From Clostridia bacterium (lineage in GTDB: Bacteria > Bacillota > Clostridia > RUG12999), in NCBI GenBank assembly GCA_022801925.1, contig JAAWTG010000024.1:1-39494 (forward strand): a stretch of DNA of 39,494 bases, written 5' to 3'. Made by a program: the position numbers and the translations under genes. Each line of letters starts with the position of its first letter. Within the stretch, counting starts at the first letter, position 1. This document shows, piece by piece, positions 23,682 through 32,431 of the stretch. The notes beneath the pieces were generated by a model. The model was given only the letters and a program-made list of their open reading frames with translations, was not told the origin of the DNA and did no database searches.

Positions 23682-24149
23682 ATGGACGAGCAGACAAAAG
23701 AATTATATGCACAGTTAGATGACATCATTGCGCATATTACCGGCGCCAGCGGTTCGCTGGTCGAAATCCTGCATGAAGCGCAGCAGTTGTTTGGTTATCT
23801 CTCTCACGATGTGCAGCTATACATTTCCAGGAAGTTGCATTTGCCGGTGTCCAAAATCAGCGGAGTGGTCACGTTTTCCCCTGTCTTTAAGGAATCTCCT
23901 GCCGGACAAAAAAACATCAGCGTCTGCCTTGGAACCGCTTGTTTTCTCAACGGCTCCTCTGAAGTGCTCAAAGCCATGGAAAAGAAACTTGGCATTGAAG
24001 TAGACCAGACCACACCGGACGGCAAATATACATTGCACGCCGCGCGCTGTGTCGGCGCATGCGGACAGGCTCCTGTAGTCATGATAGACGATGAAATCTA
24101 TGGCGGCGTGAAACCCGGAGACATTGACAAGCTGTTTGAAACTGTCTAG
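23682..24149 (+). CDS. hydC: NuoE-like [2Fe-2S] subunit of a multimeric [FeFe] hydrogenase
   Basis: 155 residues with a thioredoxin-like ferredoxin fold. The four cluster cysteines are C82 and C87 (VCLGTAC) and C123 and C127 (CVGAC), as in NuoE and the gamma subunit of electron-bifurcating hydrogenases. An N-terminal helical bundle (about 1-60) is also typical of the family. It passes electrons between the flavoprotein and the catalytic subunit in the cytoplasm. The ATG at 23682 matches the family N-terminus, and AGGAAAGG lies upstream. It is the first gene of a three-gene operon and is bracketed by two copies of the TAGGCAT palindrome. Confidence 0.92.
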   Translation: MDEQTKELYAQLDDIIAHITGASGSLVEILHEAQQLFGYLSHDVQLYISRKLHLPVSKISGVVTFSPVFKESPAGQKNISVCLGTACFLNGSSEVLKAMEKKLGIEVDQTTPDGKYTLHAARCVGACGQAPVVMIDDEIYGGVKPGDIDKLFETV

Positions 24150-24154
24150 GGCAG

Positions 24155-24201
24155 TAGGCATAAGAGAATCGCGGAGCGCGTATTCTACGTTTTTATGCCT
24201 A
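24155..24201. repeat. TAGGCAT palindromic repeat, copy between hydC and hydB
   Basis: TAGGCATAA (24155-24163) pairs with TTATGCCTA (24193-24201); AGAAT and ATTCT extend the stem, with a GC-rich apex. It fills most of the 95-nt spacer inside the operon, where it could act as an RNA-processing or stability element. There is no U-tract. Confidence 0.6.
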
Positions 24202-24244
24202 TAGAGGAATATAGCCGGAATGCGGCAGAATGGAGATGGAACAT

Positions 24245-25723
24245 ATGGATATTATCAAAACGGATACACAAATTTTACTCCAAAATATCGGTGTGATTGA
24301 CCCGGAAGAAATCAGCAGTTATATCGAATACGACGGCTATGGCGCGCTGAAAAAAGCAGTGCAGATGAAACCGGAGGACGTTGTCGCCCTGATGCTGGAA
24401 TCGGAACTGCGCGGGCGTGGCGGAAGCGGATTTCCTGTCGGCATGAAATGGAAGATCACACGGGAACACGAAGGCGAAATAAAATATATCGTTTGTAACG
24501 CCAACGACCTTGACCCTGGCGACTATAAAGCAAAAGTGCTGGTGGAAGGCAACCCGCACAACATTGTTGAAGCGGTTATCCTGTCCGGCTATGCCGTGGG
24601 CTGCCGCATTGGATATATCAACATTCCCATGGAAAACACTTTGGCAGTGTCCCGCCTGAAAAAAGCGATTGAACAGGCGAAAGAACACGGTTTTCTGGGT
24701 GAAAACATTTTGGGCAGCGGCTTTGATTTCGATATCTATATCCGCGTGGCAACCGGCGTGTTTGCCTCCGGCGAGGAGACGGCGCTCATTGCCAACCTGG
24801 AAGGAAAACGCGGCGAACCGCACCACAAACCGCCCTATCCGTCCGCGGAAGGGGTTAATGGTATGCCAACGGTTGCAAACAACATTGAAACCATTGCCAA
24901 TATCCCCTATGTGATTCTGCATGGCGCTGATTGGCTGAAATCTATCGGCTGCACGGACAACTATGGCACCAAAGTGTTTACCCTGTCCGGCAAAATCAAA
25001 AAGACAGGACTTGTCGAAGTGCCGCTGGGTACAAGCATTCGCGAAATCATCTATGATTTGTGCGGCGTTGCGGAAAGCACGGTGCTCAAAGGCGTGCATA
25101 TCGGCGGTGCAAAAGGTAGCATTTTGCCACTCGACATGTTGGACATCCCTACCACGTATGAAAACTTTAAAAAATATGAACTGGTTATCGGTTCCGGCGG
25201 TATCGCCGTTTTGGACGATGAGGACTGCGGCGTGGAACTGGCGAAGAACTATATTTCCTTTGCCGTGCAGGAATCCTGCGGAAAATGTACGGCGTGCCGC
25301 ATTGGTCTCAAGCGCATTGAAGAAATGCTGGACGCTATCAGCGCTGGCAAAGCAACAGAAAGCGACATTTCCAAACTGCGCGAACTGGCGGAAATCGTCT
25401 GCGATTCCTCTCTCTGCGGTTTGGGACGTAATGCGCCCCACCCTGTGTTGAGTACCATTGACCATTTTATCGATGACTATAAAAACCACATTAAAAACGG
25501 CGCTTGTCCTGCCGTTGCAATCAAAAAAAGCAAATACTACAAAATCAACCCTGATAAATGTATCGGTTGTACCGCGTGCAGCCGTGTTTGTCCCATGAAA
25601 TGTATCACAGGAACCGTGAAAAATCCGCATACCATTGACATCGAAAAATGCGTGAAATGCGGCGCCTGCTTCAAAAAATGTAACTTCGGCGCTGTTGAAA
25701 TCAAAAGAATGGAGGTTGTATAA
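24245..25723 (+). CDS. hydB: NuoF-like flavoprotein subunit of the [FeFe] hydrogenase, divergent nucleotide site
   Basis: 492 residues: NuoF core (about 40-240), SLBB domain, the N3-type 4Fe-4S site (ESCGKCTACRIGLKR with a later SLCGLG cysteine) and two C-terminal ferredoxin 4Fe-4S motifs (CIGCTACSRVCPMKC and CVKCGACFKKC). It lacks the N-terminal thioredoxin-like domain found in many HydB proteins. The core keeps GRGGSGFPVG and GEETAL. However, the canonical NADEGDPGA motif reads NANDLDPGD, the Tyr of AYICGEE is Phe, and KPPFP is KPPYP. These changes fall in the FMN/NADH pocket, so the electron carrier may differ from NADH. The ATG at 24245 has GGAG 9 nt upstream; in-frame ATGs at 24230 and 24236 are less well placed. 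Confidence 0.9.
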   Translation: MDIIKTDTQILLQNIGVIDPEEISSYIEYDGYGALKKAVQMKPEDVVALMLESELRGRGGSGFPVGMKWKITREHEGEIKYIVCNANDLDPGDYKAKVLVEGNPHNIVEAVILSGYAVGCRIGYINIPMENTLAVSRLKKAIEQAKEHGFLGENILGSGFDFDIYIRVATGVFASGEETALIANLEGKRGEPHHKPPYPSAEGVNGMPTVANNIETIANIPYVILHGADWLKSIGCTDNYGTKVFTLSGKIKKTGLVEVPLGTSIREIIYDLCGVAESTVLKGVHIGGAKGSILPLDMLDIPTTYENFKKYELVIGSGGIAVLDDEDCGVELAKNYISFAVQESCGKCTACRIGLKRIEEMLDAISAGKATESDISKLRELAEIVCDSSLCGLGRNAPHPVLSTIDHFIDDYKNHIKNGACPAVAIKKSKYYKINPDKCIGCTACSRVCPMKCITGTVKNPHTIDIEKCVKCGACFKKCNFGAVEIKRMEVV

Positions 25724-25726
25724 GCT

Positions 25727-27472
25727 ATGGATGTAACATTTACGATTAACCATAAAACCATTACTGTGCCGGACACCTATACGATTTTAACCGCTGCAAA
25801 ACAGGTCGGCATTAATATTCCAACGCTTTGCCATCTCGATTTGCACGACATGAAATGCGTCAATGGGGCGGCTTCCTGCCGCGTCTGTCTGGTAGAAATT
25901 GAAGGGGAAAAATATTTGCAGCCTGCTTGTTCCACCTATGTCAGAGAAGGTATGAACGTAATGACCTCCTCCCGCCGCGCTGTTCGCGCACGCCGCGCCA
26001 TGCTGGAACTGCTGCTGAGCAATCACCCCAATAACTGCTTGATTTGCGAGAAAAACATGCACTGTGTGCTGCAAAAGCTGACGAGCGACATGGGTATTAA
26101 ACGCGGCATTAAATATAACGGTGAAATGTCCATTAACGAACAGGATGCGTCCTCGCAGGCGATTATCCGCAATCCCACCAAATGTATCATGTGCCGCCGC
26201 TGTGAAACCATGTGCAATGAAGTGCAAACCTGCGGTATTTTAACAGCAGTGGGACGTGGCTTCAAAACAATTGTCGGACCGGCGTTTAACATGCCGCTGG
26301 CGGATAGTATGTGTACCTATTGCGGACAGTGCGTCGCTGTGTGTCCTACAGCAGCGCTAACAGAAGTTAGCAACATTGGCGGCGTATGGGATGCGCTGAA
26401 TGACCCTGACAAAGTAGTTTTGGTACAGACCGCGCCCTCCATTCGTGTGGCGCTGGGCGAAGAATTCGGCATGGAAGTCGGCACAGATGTGACCGGCAAA
26501 ATGGTGGCTGCCCTGCGCGCGCTGGGATTTGACAAAGTGTTTGACACCAACTATGCGGCAGACCTCACTGTGATGGAAGAGGCGGAAGAATTTATCCAGC
26601 GTCTGCAAGGCGGCGGGAAACTGCCCATGCTGACCTCCTGTTGCCCCGCTTGGGTAAAATTTATTGAACATCAATTTCCGGCTTTGCTGGACGTTCCGTC
26701 CAGTTGTAAATCGCCGCATGAAATGTTCGGCGCTGTTGCAAAGACTTATTATGCTGAGAAAAACAGTATTGATCCTTCAAAAATTGTGGTGGTTTCCATC
26801 ATGCCTTGTCTAGCCAAAAAATATGAAGCGCATCGCGCAGAATTGGAATCGGAGGACCATCTGGCGGACGTGGATTATGTTTTGACGACCCGCGAACTGG
26901 CAAGTATGCTGCGGGAAGCAGGTGTGGATTTCCCCAATTTGGAAAATGAAGATTTCGACCCGCTTTTGGGTGAATCCTCCGGTGCAGGAACGATTTTCGG
27001 TACGTCGGGCGGCGTCATTGAAGCTGTTATGCGTACCGCTTGCGAAAAAATCACAGGCGAACCGCTGCGCCAGGTGGAATTCAAACAACTGCGCGGCATG
27101 GAAGGTATCCGTGAGGCGGAAATCATGATTGGCGACAAACCGTTTAAAATCGGTATGGCGTTTGGACTTGGCAATGCACGCAAACTGCTGGAAAGCATTG
27201 AACGCGGCGAAGCCGAGTATCAGGCAATTGAAATCATGGCATGTCCCGGCGGCTGTATCGGCGGCGGCGGGCAACCTTACTATCAAAACAGTTATGATGT
27301 GCTGCAAAAACGCCGTGCAGCGATTTACGCCAACGATGAACAAAAAACCATTCGCAAAGCGCATGAAAACCCTGAAATTATTAAACTCTACGATGAATTT
27401 TTAGGCGCGCCCGGCAGCGAACGCGCACACAAACTGCTGCATACCAAATATGTACCGCGCGAAATGATATAA
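25727..27472 (+). CDS. hydA: [FeFe] hydrogenase catalytic subunit (group A, NuoG-like N-terminus)
   Basis: 581 residues. In order: a 2Fe-2S domain (C35, C51, C54, C68), a His-Cys3 4Fe-4S site (H100, C104, C107, C113), two ferredoxin-type 4Fe-4S clusters (about 150-220), and the H-cluster domain. All three H-cluster motifs are intact: TSCCPAW (C315), MPCLAKKYE (C371) and MACPGGCIGGGGQP (C526, C530). It makes or consumes H2 in the cytoplasm, exchanging electrons through hydC and hydB and probably ferredoxin, as in bifurcating trimeric enzymes. It begins 3 nt after hydB, so translation is coupled. The maturases HydE, HydF and HydG are not in this window. Confidence 0.96.
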   Translation: MDVTFTINHKTITVPDTYTILTAAKQVGINIPTLCHLDLHDMKCVNGAASCRVCLVEIEGEKYLQPACSTYVREGMNVMTSSRRAVRARRAMLELLLSNHPNNCLICEKNMHCVLQKLTSDMGIKRGIKYNGEMSINEQDASSQAIIRNPTKCIMCRRCETMCNEVQTCGILTAVGRGFKTIVGPAFNMPLADSMCTYCGQCVAVCPTAALTEVSNIGGVWDALNDPDKVVLVQTAPSIRVALGEEFGMEVGTDVTGKMVAALRALGFDKVFDTNYAADLTVMEEAEEFIQRLQGGGKLPMLTSCCPAWVKFIEHQFPALLDVPSSCKSPHEMFGAVAKTYYAEKNSIDPSKIVVVSIMPCLAKKYEAHRAELESEDHLADVDYVLTTRELASMLREAGVDFPNLENEDFDPLLGESSGAGTIFGTSGGVIEAVMRTACEKITGEPLRQVEFKQLRGMEGIREAEIMIGDKPFKIGMAFGLGNARKLLESIERGEAEYQAIEIMACPGGCIGGGGQPYYQNSYDVLQKRRAAIYANDEQKTIRKAHENPEIIKLYDEFLGAPGSERAHKLLHTKYVPREMI

Positions 27473-27521
27473 GTAACGCAGTATCGAATTTCATGTTTTT
27501 CAGCTTTTTTGCGCCGGAGAC

Positions 27522-27548
27522 TTAGGCAAACAAAACCAAATCTCATAC
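27522..27548. repeat. Dispersed repeat copy after hydA
   Basis: TTAGGCAAACAAAA followed by AATCTCATAC resembles the units at 17994-18023 and 39455-39480. The 283-nt gap between hydA and the citrate synthase gene holds this repeat and the terminator at 27651-27695, and nothing else recognisable. Confidence 0.5.
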
Positions 27549-27650
27549 GGTTCCTAGGCTGACGGGAATCCGAACCCCATATAGCCTTTGTTGTCAAACA
27601 TTTTTGGCAGCCTATTAGATTTATTTCATTGCAACAATTCTATGGATTAA

Positions 27651-27695
27651 AAAAACACCCCACATTGTGCTGACAACACAATGTGGGGTGTTTTT
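27651..27695. terminator. Bidirectional terminator between hydA and citrate synthase
   Basis: Perfect 19-bp arms (27651-27669 and 27677-27695) with a 7-nt loop and A5/T5 ends. It serves both convergent operons. Confidence 0.93.
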
Positions 27696-27755
27696 GAAGG
27701 AGAATGTTTTTATCGTTTCAAGCACATAATTTTACCCGTATTTTTGCATAATCTA

Positions 27756-29114
27756 TCAGGGACGTGTTTCCAGCGGTACATAGTCCTGTTCTTCACAGAC
27801 CGCTTTATATGCCGGACGGATAATTTTATCCACGTTCACCAGTTCTTCCAGCCGGTGTGCGCTCCAACCCACCACGCGCGCAATGGCAAAAATGGGAGTG
27901 AACAGTTCCGGCGGAATATCCAACATACTATAAACAAATCCGCTGAAGAAATCCACATTAGCGCTGACACCTTTATAAATAGACCGTTTTTCCGCAATCA
28001 CTTCCGGCGCCAAGCGTTCCACCATGGAATAGAGTTCAAATTCATCCTGCCGTCCTTTGGTTTCGGATAGCTTCTTCACAAATCCTTCCAACACCGTTGC
28101 ACGCGGGTCAGAAATGGAATAGACCGCATGACCCATACCATAAATCAATCCCTTACGGTCAAATGCCTCTTTGTTCAGCAGTTTTTCCAAATAGGCACGT
28201 ACCTGGTCTTCATCTTTCGTGTCTTTCACATTTTGCTTCAAATCTTCCATCATGCCAACCACTTTAATGTTTGCACCGCCATGTTTCGGTCCTTTTAAAG
28301 ATGATAATGCCGCCGCAATTGCTGCATAGGTATCGGTTCCCGATGAGGATACAACATGTGTTGTAAAGGTCGAGTTATTCCCTCCCCCATGTTCCATATG
28401 TAGCACCAATGCTAAATCCAACACTTTTGCTTCCAGATCAGAATATGTTTTGTCAGGACGCAGCATTCGCAGCAGATTTTCCGCTGTAGAAAGTGTTGGG
28501 TCAGGACGGTGAATATACATGCTTTCATCGCAGCTATAGTGATTATAGGCATGGTAGCTGTAGACTGCTAACATTGGAAATACACTAATCAGCATCAAGC
28601 ACTGGCGCAGAACATTAGAAATAGAAATATCCGCCGCATTGTCATCATAGGACGCCAACGTCAACACCGCTTTGGACAGCGCGTTCATCATGTCGTTTCC
28701 GGGCGCTTTCATAATAACATCACGCACAAAATTTGTCGGCAGTCTCCGTTCCTCCGCCAACAACTCTCTGAAATCCTCCAACTGTTTTTTGTCCGGCAGC
28801 ACACCAAACAACAGTAAATATGCTGTTTCTTCAAACCCATAACGCTCATCGTCAATATATCCACGCACCAAGTCGTTAATATTATAACCACGGTAGAGCA
28901 GACGCCCTTCACATGGTTCTTTTTTCCCATCTACCATTTTGCTTGATTCAATCTGCGATATTTTCGTCAGCCCTGCCATAACCCCTACACCGCTTTTATC
29001 GCGCAATCCGCGTTTCACTTCATATTTTTCATAAAGCTCCGGCGCAATCTTATAATTGGTCTCACACTGTTTCGCGAGATTCTCTATCATAACTTCCCAC
29101 TCTGTTCTTGCCAT
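27756..29114 (-). CDS. Citrate synthase
   Basis: 452 residues, condensing acetyl-CoA and oxaloacetate to citrate in the cytoplasm. The family's active-site regions are present: LHMEHGGGNNSTFT (catalytic His), LKGPKHGGAN, GMGHAVYSISDPRA (second His) and NVDFFSGFVYSML (catalytic Asp). The ATG at 29114 (MARTEW) follows AAAGGAAG; the open frame extends further upstream without a better start. It overlaps the end of the upstream MarR gene by 53 bp, so the two are certainly co-transcribed. Length and composition fit clostridial citrate synthases. A 2-methylcitrate activity cannot be excluded from sequence. Confidence 0.92.
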   Translation of the reverse strand: MARTEWEVMIENLAKQCETNYKIAPELYEKYEVKRGLRDKSGVGVMAGLTKISQIESSKMVDGKKEPCEGRLLYRGYNINDLVRGYIDDERYGFEETAYLLLFGVLPDKKQLEDFRELLAEERRLPTNFVRDVIMKAPGNDMMNALSKAVLTLASYDDNAADISISNVLRQCLMLISVFPMLAVYSYHAYNHYSCDESMYIHRPDPTLSTAENLLRMLRPDKTYSDLEAKVLDLALVLHMEHGGGNNSTFTTHVVSSSGTDTYAAIAAALSSLKGPKHGGANIKVVGMMEDLKQNVKDTKDEDQVRAYLEKLLNKEAFDRKGLIYGMGHAVYSISDPRATVLEGFVKKLSETKGRQDEFELYSMVERLAPEVIAEKRSIYKGVSANVDFFSGFVYSMLDIPPELFTPIFAIARVVGWSAHRLEELVNVDKIIRPAYKAVCEEQDYVPLETRP

Positions 29115-29583
29115 ATCTTTCAACTTCCTTTCTCGCATTGTTCCGTATCTTAGATAAAACCCGTAAGAAAACATCCAATTCTTCTTGTCCAATGCCCTGC
29201 TGTAAATCAGCAAGAAACGCTTCCCGCGCCTTCTGCAATTTCTGCACAACCGCTCTGCCGCGCTGCGACAGTTTCAAATGCTGATAACGCCGGTCATTCC
29301 TATCATGTACCACTTCTAAATAGCCTCTGCCGGTTAGAGAATCCACCGATTTACATACCAAAGATTTTGACATGCAGCGAAATTTGGCGATTTCCTTTGC
29401 CGTATCCACTGCCGCATATTTGTGCAAAAATAAAATGACGTCCATTTCATTTTGTGACAGCCCTTCTTCTTGTACTGCCTGTGCACATATTTTCATATAC
29501 AATTTTTTCACATATCGGGAGGACACCGTCACATGTTCCCCCAAATTAAATTGCGAAAAAACGTGATCCATATAACTTTCCAT
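29062..29583 (-). CDS. MarR-family transcriptional regulator
   Basis: 173 residues with a winged-helix core. It shows the helical dimerisation ends, LSQNEMDVILFLHKY, the recognition-helix region CMSKSLVCKSVDSLTGRGYLE and the wing with the conserved D-x-R-x-R pattern (DRNDRRYQHLKLSQRG). The ATG at 29583 has GGGAG 8 nt upstream; a TTG five codons earlier lies inside that site. A palindrome at 29613-29634 just upstream of the gene and downstream of its promoter suggests autorepression. It probably controls citrate synthase with itself. The ligand is unknown. Confidence 0.87.
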   Translation of the reverse strand: MESYMDHVFSQFNLGEHVTVSSRYVKKLYMKICAQAVQEEGLSQNEMDVILFLHKYAAVDTAKEIAKFRCMSKSLVCKSVDSLTGRGYLEVVHDRNDRRYQHLKLSQRGRAVVQKLQKAREAFLADLQQGIGQEELDVFLRVLSKIRNNARKEVERYGKNRVGSYDRESRETV

Positions 29584-29612
29584 ATGCGCATCTCCCAACC
29601 GAATGGTTTCCT

Positions 29613-29634
29613 GTTCAACAATTCACTATTGAAC
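29613..29634. promoter_or_regulatory. Putative MarR operator
   Basis: GTTCAA and TTGAAC are arranged as a 22-bp imperfect palindrome (10-bp spacer) between the promoter at 29649-29677 and the MarR start. Size and position fit a MarR dimer site. Confidence 0.6.
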
Positions 29635-29648
29635 TATTTATCTTTCTT

Positions 29649-29677
29649 ATTATATCGCTTCTGTTAATTTCTGTCAA
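29649..29677 (-). promoter_or_regulatory. Consensus SigA-type promoter of the marR-citrate synthase operon
   Basis: On the minus strand TTGACA (29672-29677), 17 bp, TATAAT (29649-29654). A perfect match; transcription would start near 29642, immediately before the putative operator. Confidence 0.88.
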
Positions 29678-29731
29678 GCGTTTTGTTGAATCTGTTATAA
29701 TTTGTAACTGTTTTGTTGCCATCTTTGATAA

Positions 29732-29771
29732 AAAATGACGTTTCTCTACACAAAAAGAGAAACGTCATTTT
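29732..29771 (-). terminator. Intrinsic terminator of the stalk-domain protein gene
   Basis: AAAATGACGTTTCTC (29732-29746) pairs perfectly with 29757-29771, 7 nt after the stop codon region of the secreted protein gene. A/T ends allow function in both directions. Confidence 0.85.
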
Positions 29772-29777
29772 GATTTA

Positions 29778-32132
29778 TTAATAGATAAACACGGACTGAA
29801 TATCATCCGCCCATGTAATATGTTTTCCAATGGATTCCGATACCGCGCGCAGCGGAATCATGGTGCGTCCGTTCACAATCATGGGCGCTACATCCATTTG
29901 AATCGTCCGCCTTCGCTTTTTCTTCGCGTCTAAAATCACCAATTTGCCGTCGCCGATTCCCGCTGTAATGACCCTGTCTCCAATAAACATGGTCACCGTA
30001 TTGCTGCGGAAATCAATATCCGCGCCAAACTGCTCAAACAGTCCTCGCAGCGGAATCATCATGCGTCCGTCAATGATTTGCGGCTGTACATCGTTAAACG
30101 AAACCGGCTGGTCGTCCACATATATCGTATAAGGCTGCCCTTGCAGCGTAATATCCTCGTAATCAAACGATAACTCAAACGGCAAACTGCTCATGCCGCT
30201 TGCAACCACATAGTAGGTATAGTCATTTGCCTTGTCAAACAGCGGTACATTTTCATCAAACACCCAATAAACGCCTTCACGGCTGCGGCTGATTTGTCCC
30301 ACCATCTCAGGGTCATTGGGGTAAAAATGAATGTTGTCCGCTTCCGGGTCAATCCCCTGATTACGCCCTACGGTAATCAGAGCATCGCTTGCCATATCCA
30401 GCAATCCGTTTTTGGTTCGCCACACGGCAATATTAAGACCGGAATAATATTTCTGATTGAGTGCGTCATTGGATAAAATGGCGGCAGTACGCGCGGAGAA
30501 TTTAATTTTCCCCACCACTTTTTTACCGTCCTCCAGACCATATTCCGCCTTTAATTTATCTGCATCAATTTTATAGATAGTGCCAAAATTGCAGCTATAC
30601 GCACGAAAACTGCGCATTTGATCTTCTGTCAGCTTGGGCAGGTTTCCTTGTTCATCCAAATCCAGCCGTTTCACACTACCACGGCTTTCCCAGCTATGTA
30701 GCGTTCCATTTTCTAAACGGCTCAGCAACACATGCTCGCCCTCGTTCATTTTGTCCTCACCCGCCAGCATGGTTTCAAACGGAATTTTCTTCGGCTCGCC
30801 CACCATGTTCAGCACTGCACCGTTGCCACTGCCGCGCATCGCCGAAATGTCCGGTGCCGCTTCTTTTTCCCAATCCGCCGTGTTGATGGGAATATAGTCT
30901 ATATATTTATAATCGTCAAACGCATAGGTTGTACAAATGAGTTTTTGTCCTGTATAACTACCACTATTAACAGAAATATTTACCACGCCGGTGGTATCCC
31001 CCGCAACCCATTTGTTCATTTTATATTGTACCAACCACTTACTTTCGCCCGGTTCCAACCGCAAGATTTCCTTCTGTGCGCCGAATTTTCCTGCCAGCCC
31101 CGCGCTGAGATCCATGCGTTCCGCAAAAATTTGCGTATAGATATTCGCTGTGTCATATACTTCCTCAGGGCTGTTGATATTATAATACGTATTGGCATGG
31201 GTGGTAATTTCCAGCGGCTCTGTATCCTGATTGGTCAGCAGCACGCCAAAAAACGCGCCGCTTGTCGTTTTGTCCACATGCGACCAATAAATATTGGCAT
31301 TACCGTTCACCGGTGCGCGACACAAATTTTGCCGAACCGCCTCGGAATATAAGTCTTCATCTTTAATGTTTTCCGGCCCAGAAGACAAAAAGAAATTACG
31401 GTCTCCCGATATGCCGCTTTGCGCGTCCAGCGGTGCAAACGAAACAGCGTCAATGATACGGACGCTAATTACATAGTTCCATGTGAATGGCTCCACCTCT
31501 TTTGCACTCGGTTTCTTTTGCACGCCCGCCGAAACATAGAACGCACCATGCTGCGCCTTGGTGGTTTTGAAATACCGCAGCCGGCTGGGATAGGCATGTC
31601 CGCCGCCCCACTCCGCGCAATCTTTATCCGTTTGTTCTTCCCGCAGCGTGAGATAAGTCAAATCATAATTTTCACCCGGCATATATTCCGGTATGGGGTC
31701 GCCCGCCTCATCTGTTTGTAGCAAATATGCCGCAACCACCAGTTTGTCTGCCGGAATTTCTATAGGCAAGAGATGTCGGTTGATTTTATAGTCCTCGCCG
31801 CTTAACTCCATCTTGCCATAGATGGTATAAGTATCTTTTTGTAAATCATCTTTTACGATTTCTGCTTCTGCAAAGGCGGATTCCTCCGGCTCCGGCGATT
31901 CCTGAGGGGATATATCTTCTTTTTCCGCTTTTTCTCCCTCTTTCAAATCATCTTCCGCCGCATCAAGCGTTTGTTTTGTTTTGTCCTCTTTCGTCTGTTC
32001 CACCGGTTTCTGTCCCGCTTCGGTCTGCACAACCGGCTCTGCCGCAAGTTCCGCTTCTTCTGCTCCTGCCGGCGGACAGAGCCCGAGCAACAAAGCGCAG
32101 ATTACCCAGATTACTGTTCCTTTTTTCAACAA
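29778..32132 (-). CDS. Secreted protein with C-terminal copper-amine-oxidase-N-like stalk domains
   Basis: 784 residues. A signal peptide (KKGTVIWVICALLLGLCPPAGA) is followed by an acidic, Glu/Lys-rich linker (about 25-95), a large region without a domain I recognise (about 100-660), and a C-terminal stalk domain of two related halves. The stalk is marked by the repeated IIDGRMMIPLRGLFEQFGA and IVNGRTMIPLRAVSESIG. Such stalk domains are common at the ends of clostridial cell-surface proteins and probably aid wall association. The start is TTG at 32132, 7 nt after AAAGGAGG. It has its own promoter (32178-32206) and terminator. Function unknown; an extracellular or spore-envelope role is possible. 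Confidence 0.78.
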   Translation of the reverse strand: MLKKGTVIWVICALLLGLCPPAGAEEAELAAEPVVQTEAGQKPVEQTKEDKTKQTLDAAEDDLKEGEKAEKEDISPQESPEPEESAFAEAEIVKDDLQKDTYTIYGKMELSGEDYKINRHLLPIEIPADKLVVAAYLLQTDEAGDPIPEYMPGENYDLTYLTLREEQTDKDCAEWGGGHAYPSRLRYFKTTKAQHGAFYVSAGVQKKPSAKEVEPFTWNYVISVRIIDAVSFAPLDAQSGISGDRNFFLSSGPENIKDEDLYSEAVRQNLCRAPVNGNANIYWSHVDKTTSGAFFGVLLTNQDTEPLEITTHANTYYNINSPEEVYDTANIYTQIFAERMDLSAGLAGKFGAQKEILRLEPGESKWLVQYKMNKWVAGDTTGVVNISVNSGSYTGQKLICTTYAFDDYKYIDYIPINTADWEKEAAPDISAMRGSGNGAVLNMVGEPKKIPFETMLAGEDKMNEGEHVLLSRLENGTLHSWESRGSVKRLDLDEQGNLPKLTEDQMRSFRAYSCNFGTIYKIDADKLKAEYGLEDGKKVVGKIKFSARTAAILSNDALNQKYYSGLNIAVWRTKNGLLDMASDALITVGRNQGIDPEADNIHFYPNDPEMVGQISRSREGVYWVFDENVPLFDKANDYTYYVVASGMSSLPFELSFDYEDITLQGQPYTIYVDDQPVSFNDVQPQIIDGRMMIPLRGLFEQFGADIDFRSNTVTMFIGDRVITAGIGDGKLVILDAKKKRRRTIQMDVAPMIVNGRTMIPLRAVSESIGKHITWADDIQSVFIY

Positions 32133-32177
32133 TAAACCTCCTTTCTGCCATCTATCGCTAAAAATCGTACAAAAATT

Positions 32178-32206
32178 ATTTTATCATGTCATACGCGTTT
32201 TTTCAA
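32178..32206 (-). promoter_or_regulatory. SigA-type promoter of the stalk-domain gene
   Basis: On the minus strand TTGAAA (32201-32206), 17 bp, TAAAAT (32178-32183), about 40 nt before the TTG start. Confidence 0.7.
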
Positions 32207-32368
32207 CCAATGTAGAGAGATTTTTTCCCAAATTCTCCTTTTTTGCCAAAAAGGCAGACAACTTCTTGCTATCTGTCGTTGTTTCTCCTCTGTTAGATTC
32301 AAACTATACAGCAAGCATGAACAAAAAAACGTAATTCCTCTTGGTTCATTTCTACCCCATAAAACAAA

Positions 32369-32400
32369 AGAGCCGCAAATCCTTGACGTTTTGCAGCTCT
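32369..32400 (-). terminator. Intrinsic terminator of the RNase J gene
   Basis: On the minus strand AGAGCTGCAAA pairs with TTTGCGGCTCT (one G-U), followed by TTTGTTTT. It lies 32 nt after the stop codon. Confidence 0.78.
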
Positions 32401-32431
32401 CTCATTTTACTTGTATAAATGCCCCTCCGGA

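Noticed and set aside
24275-25753. A 492-codon open frame antisense to hydB
   Set aside because: It mirrors a strongly conserved gene, has Phe/His-rich low-plausibility composition, and has no Shine-Dalgarno. It is a shadow of hydB codon usage.
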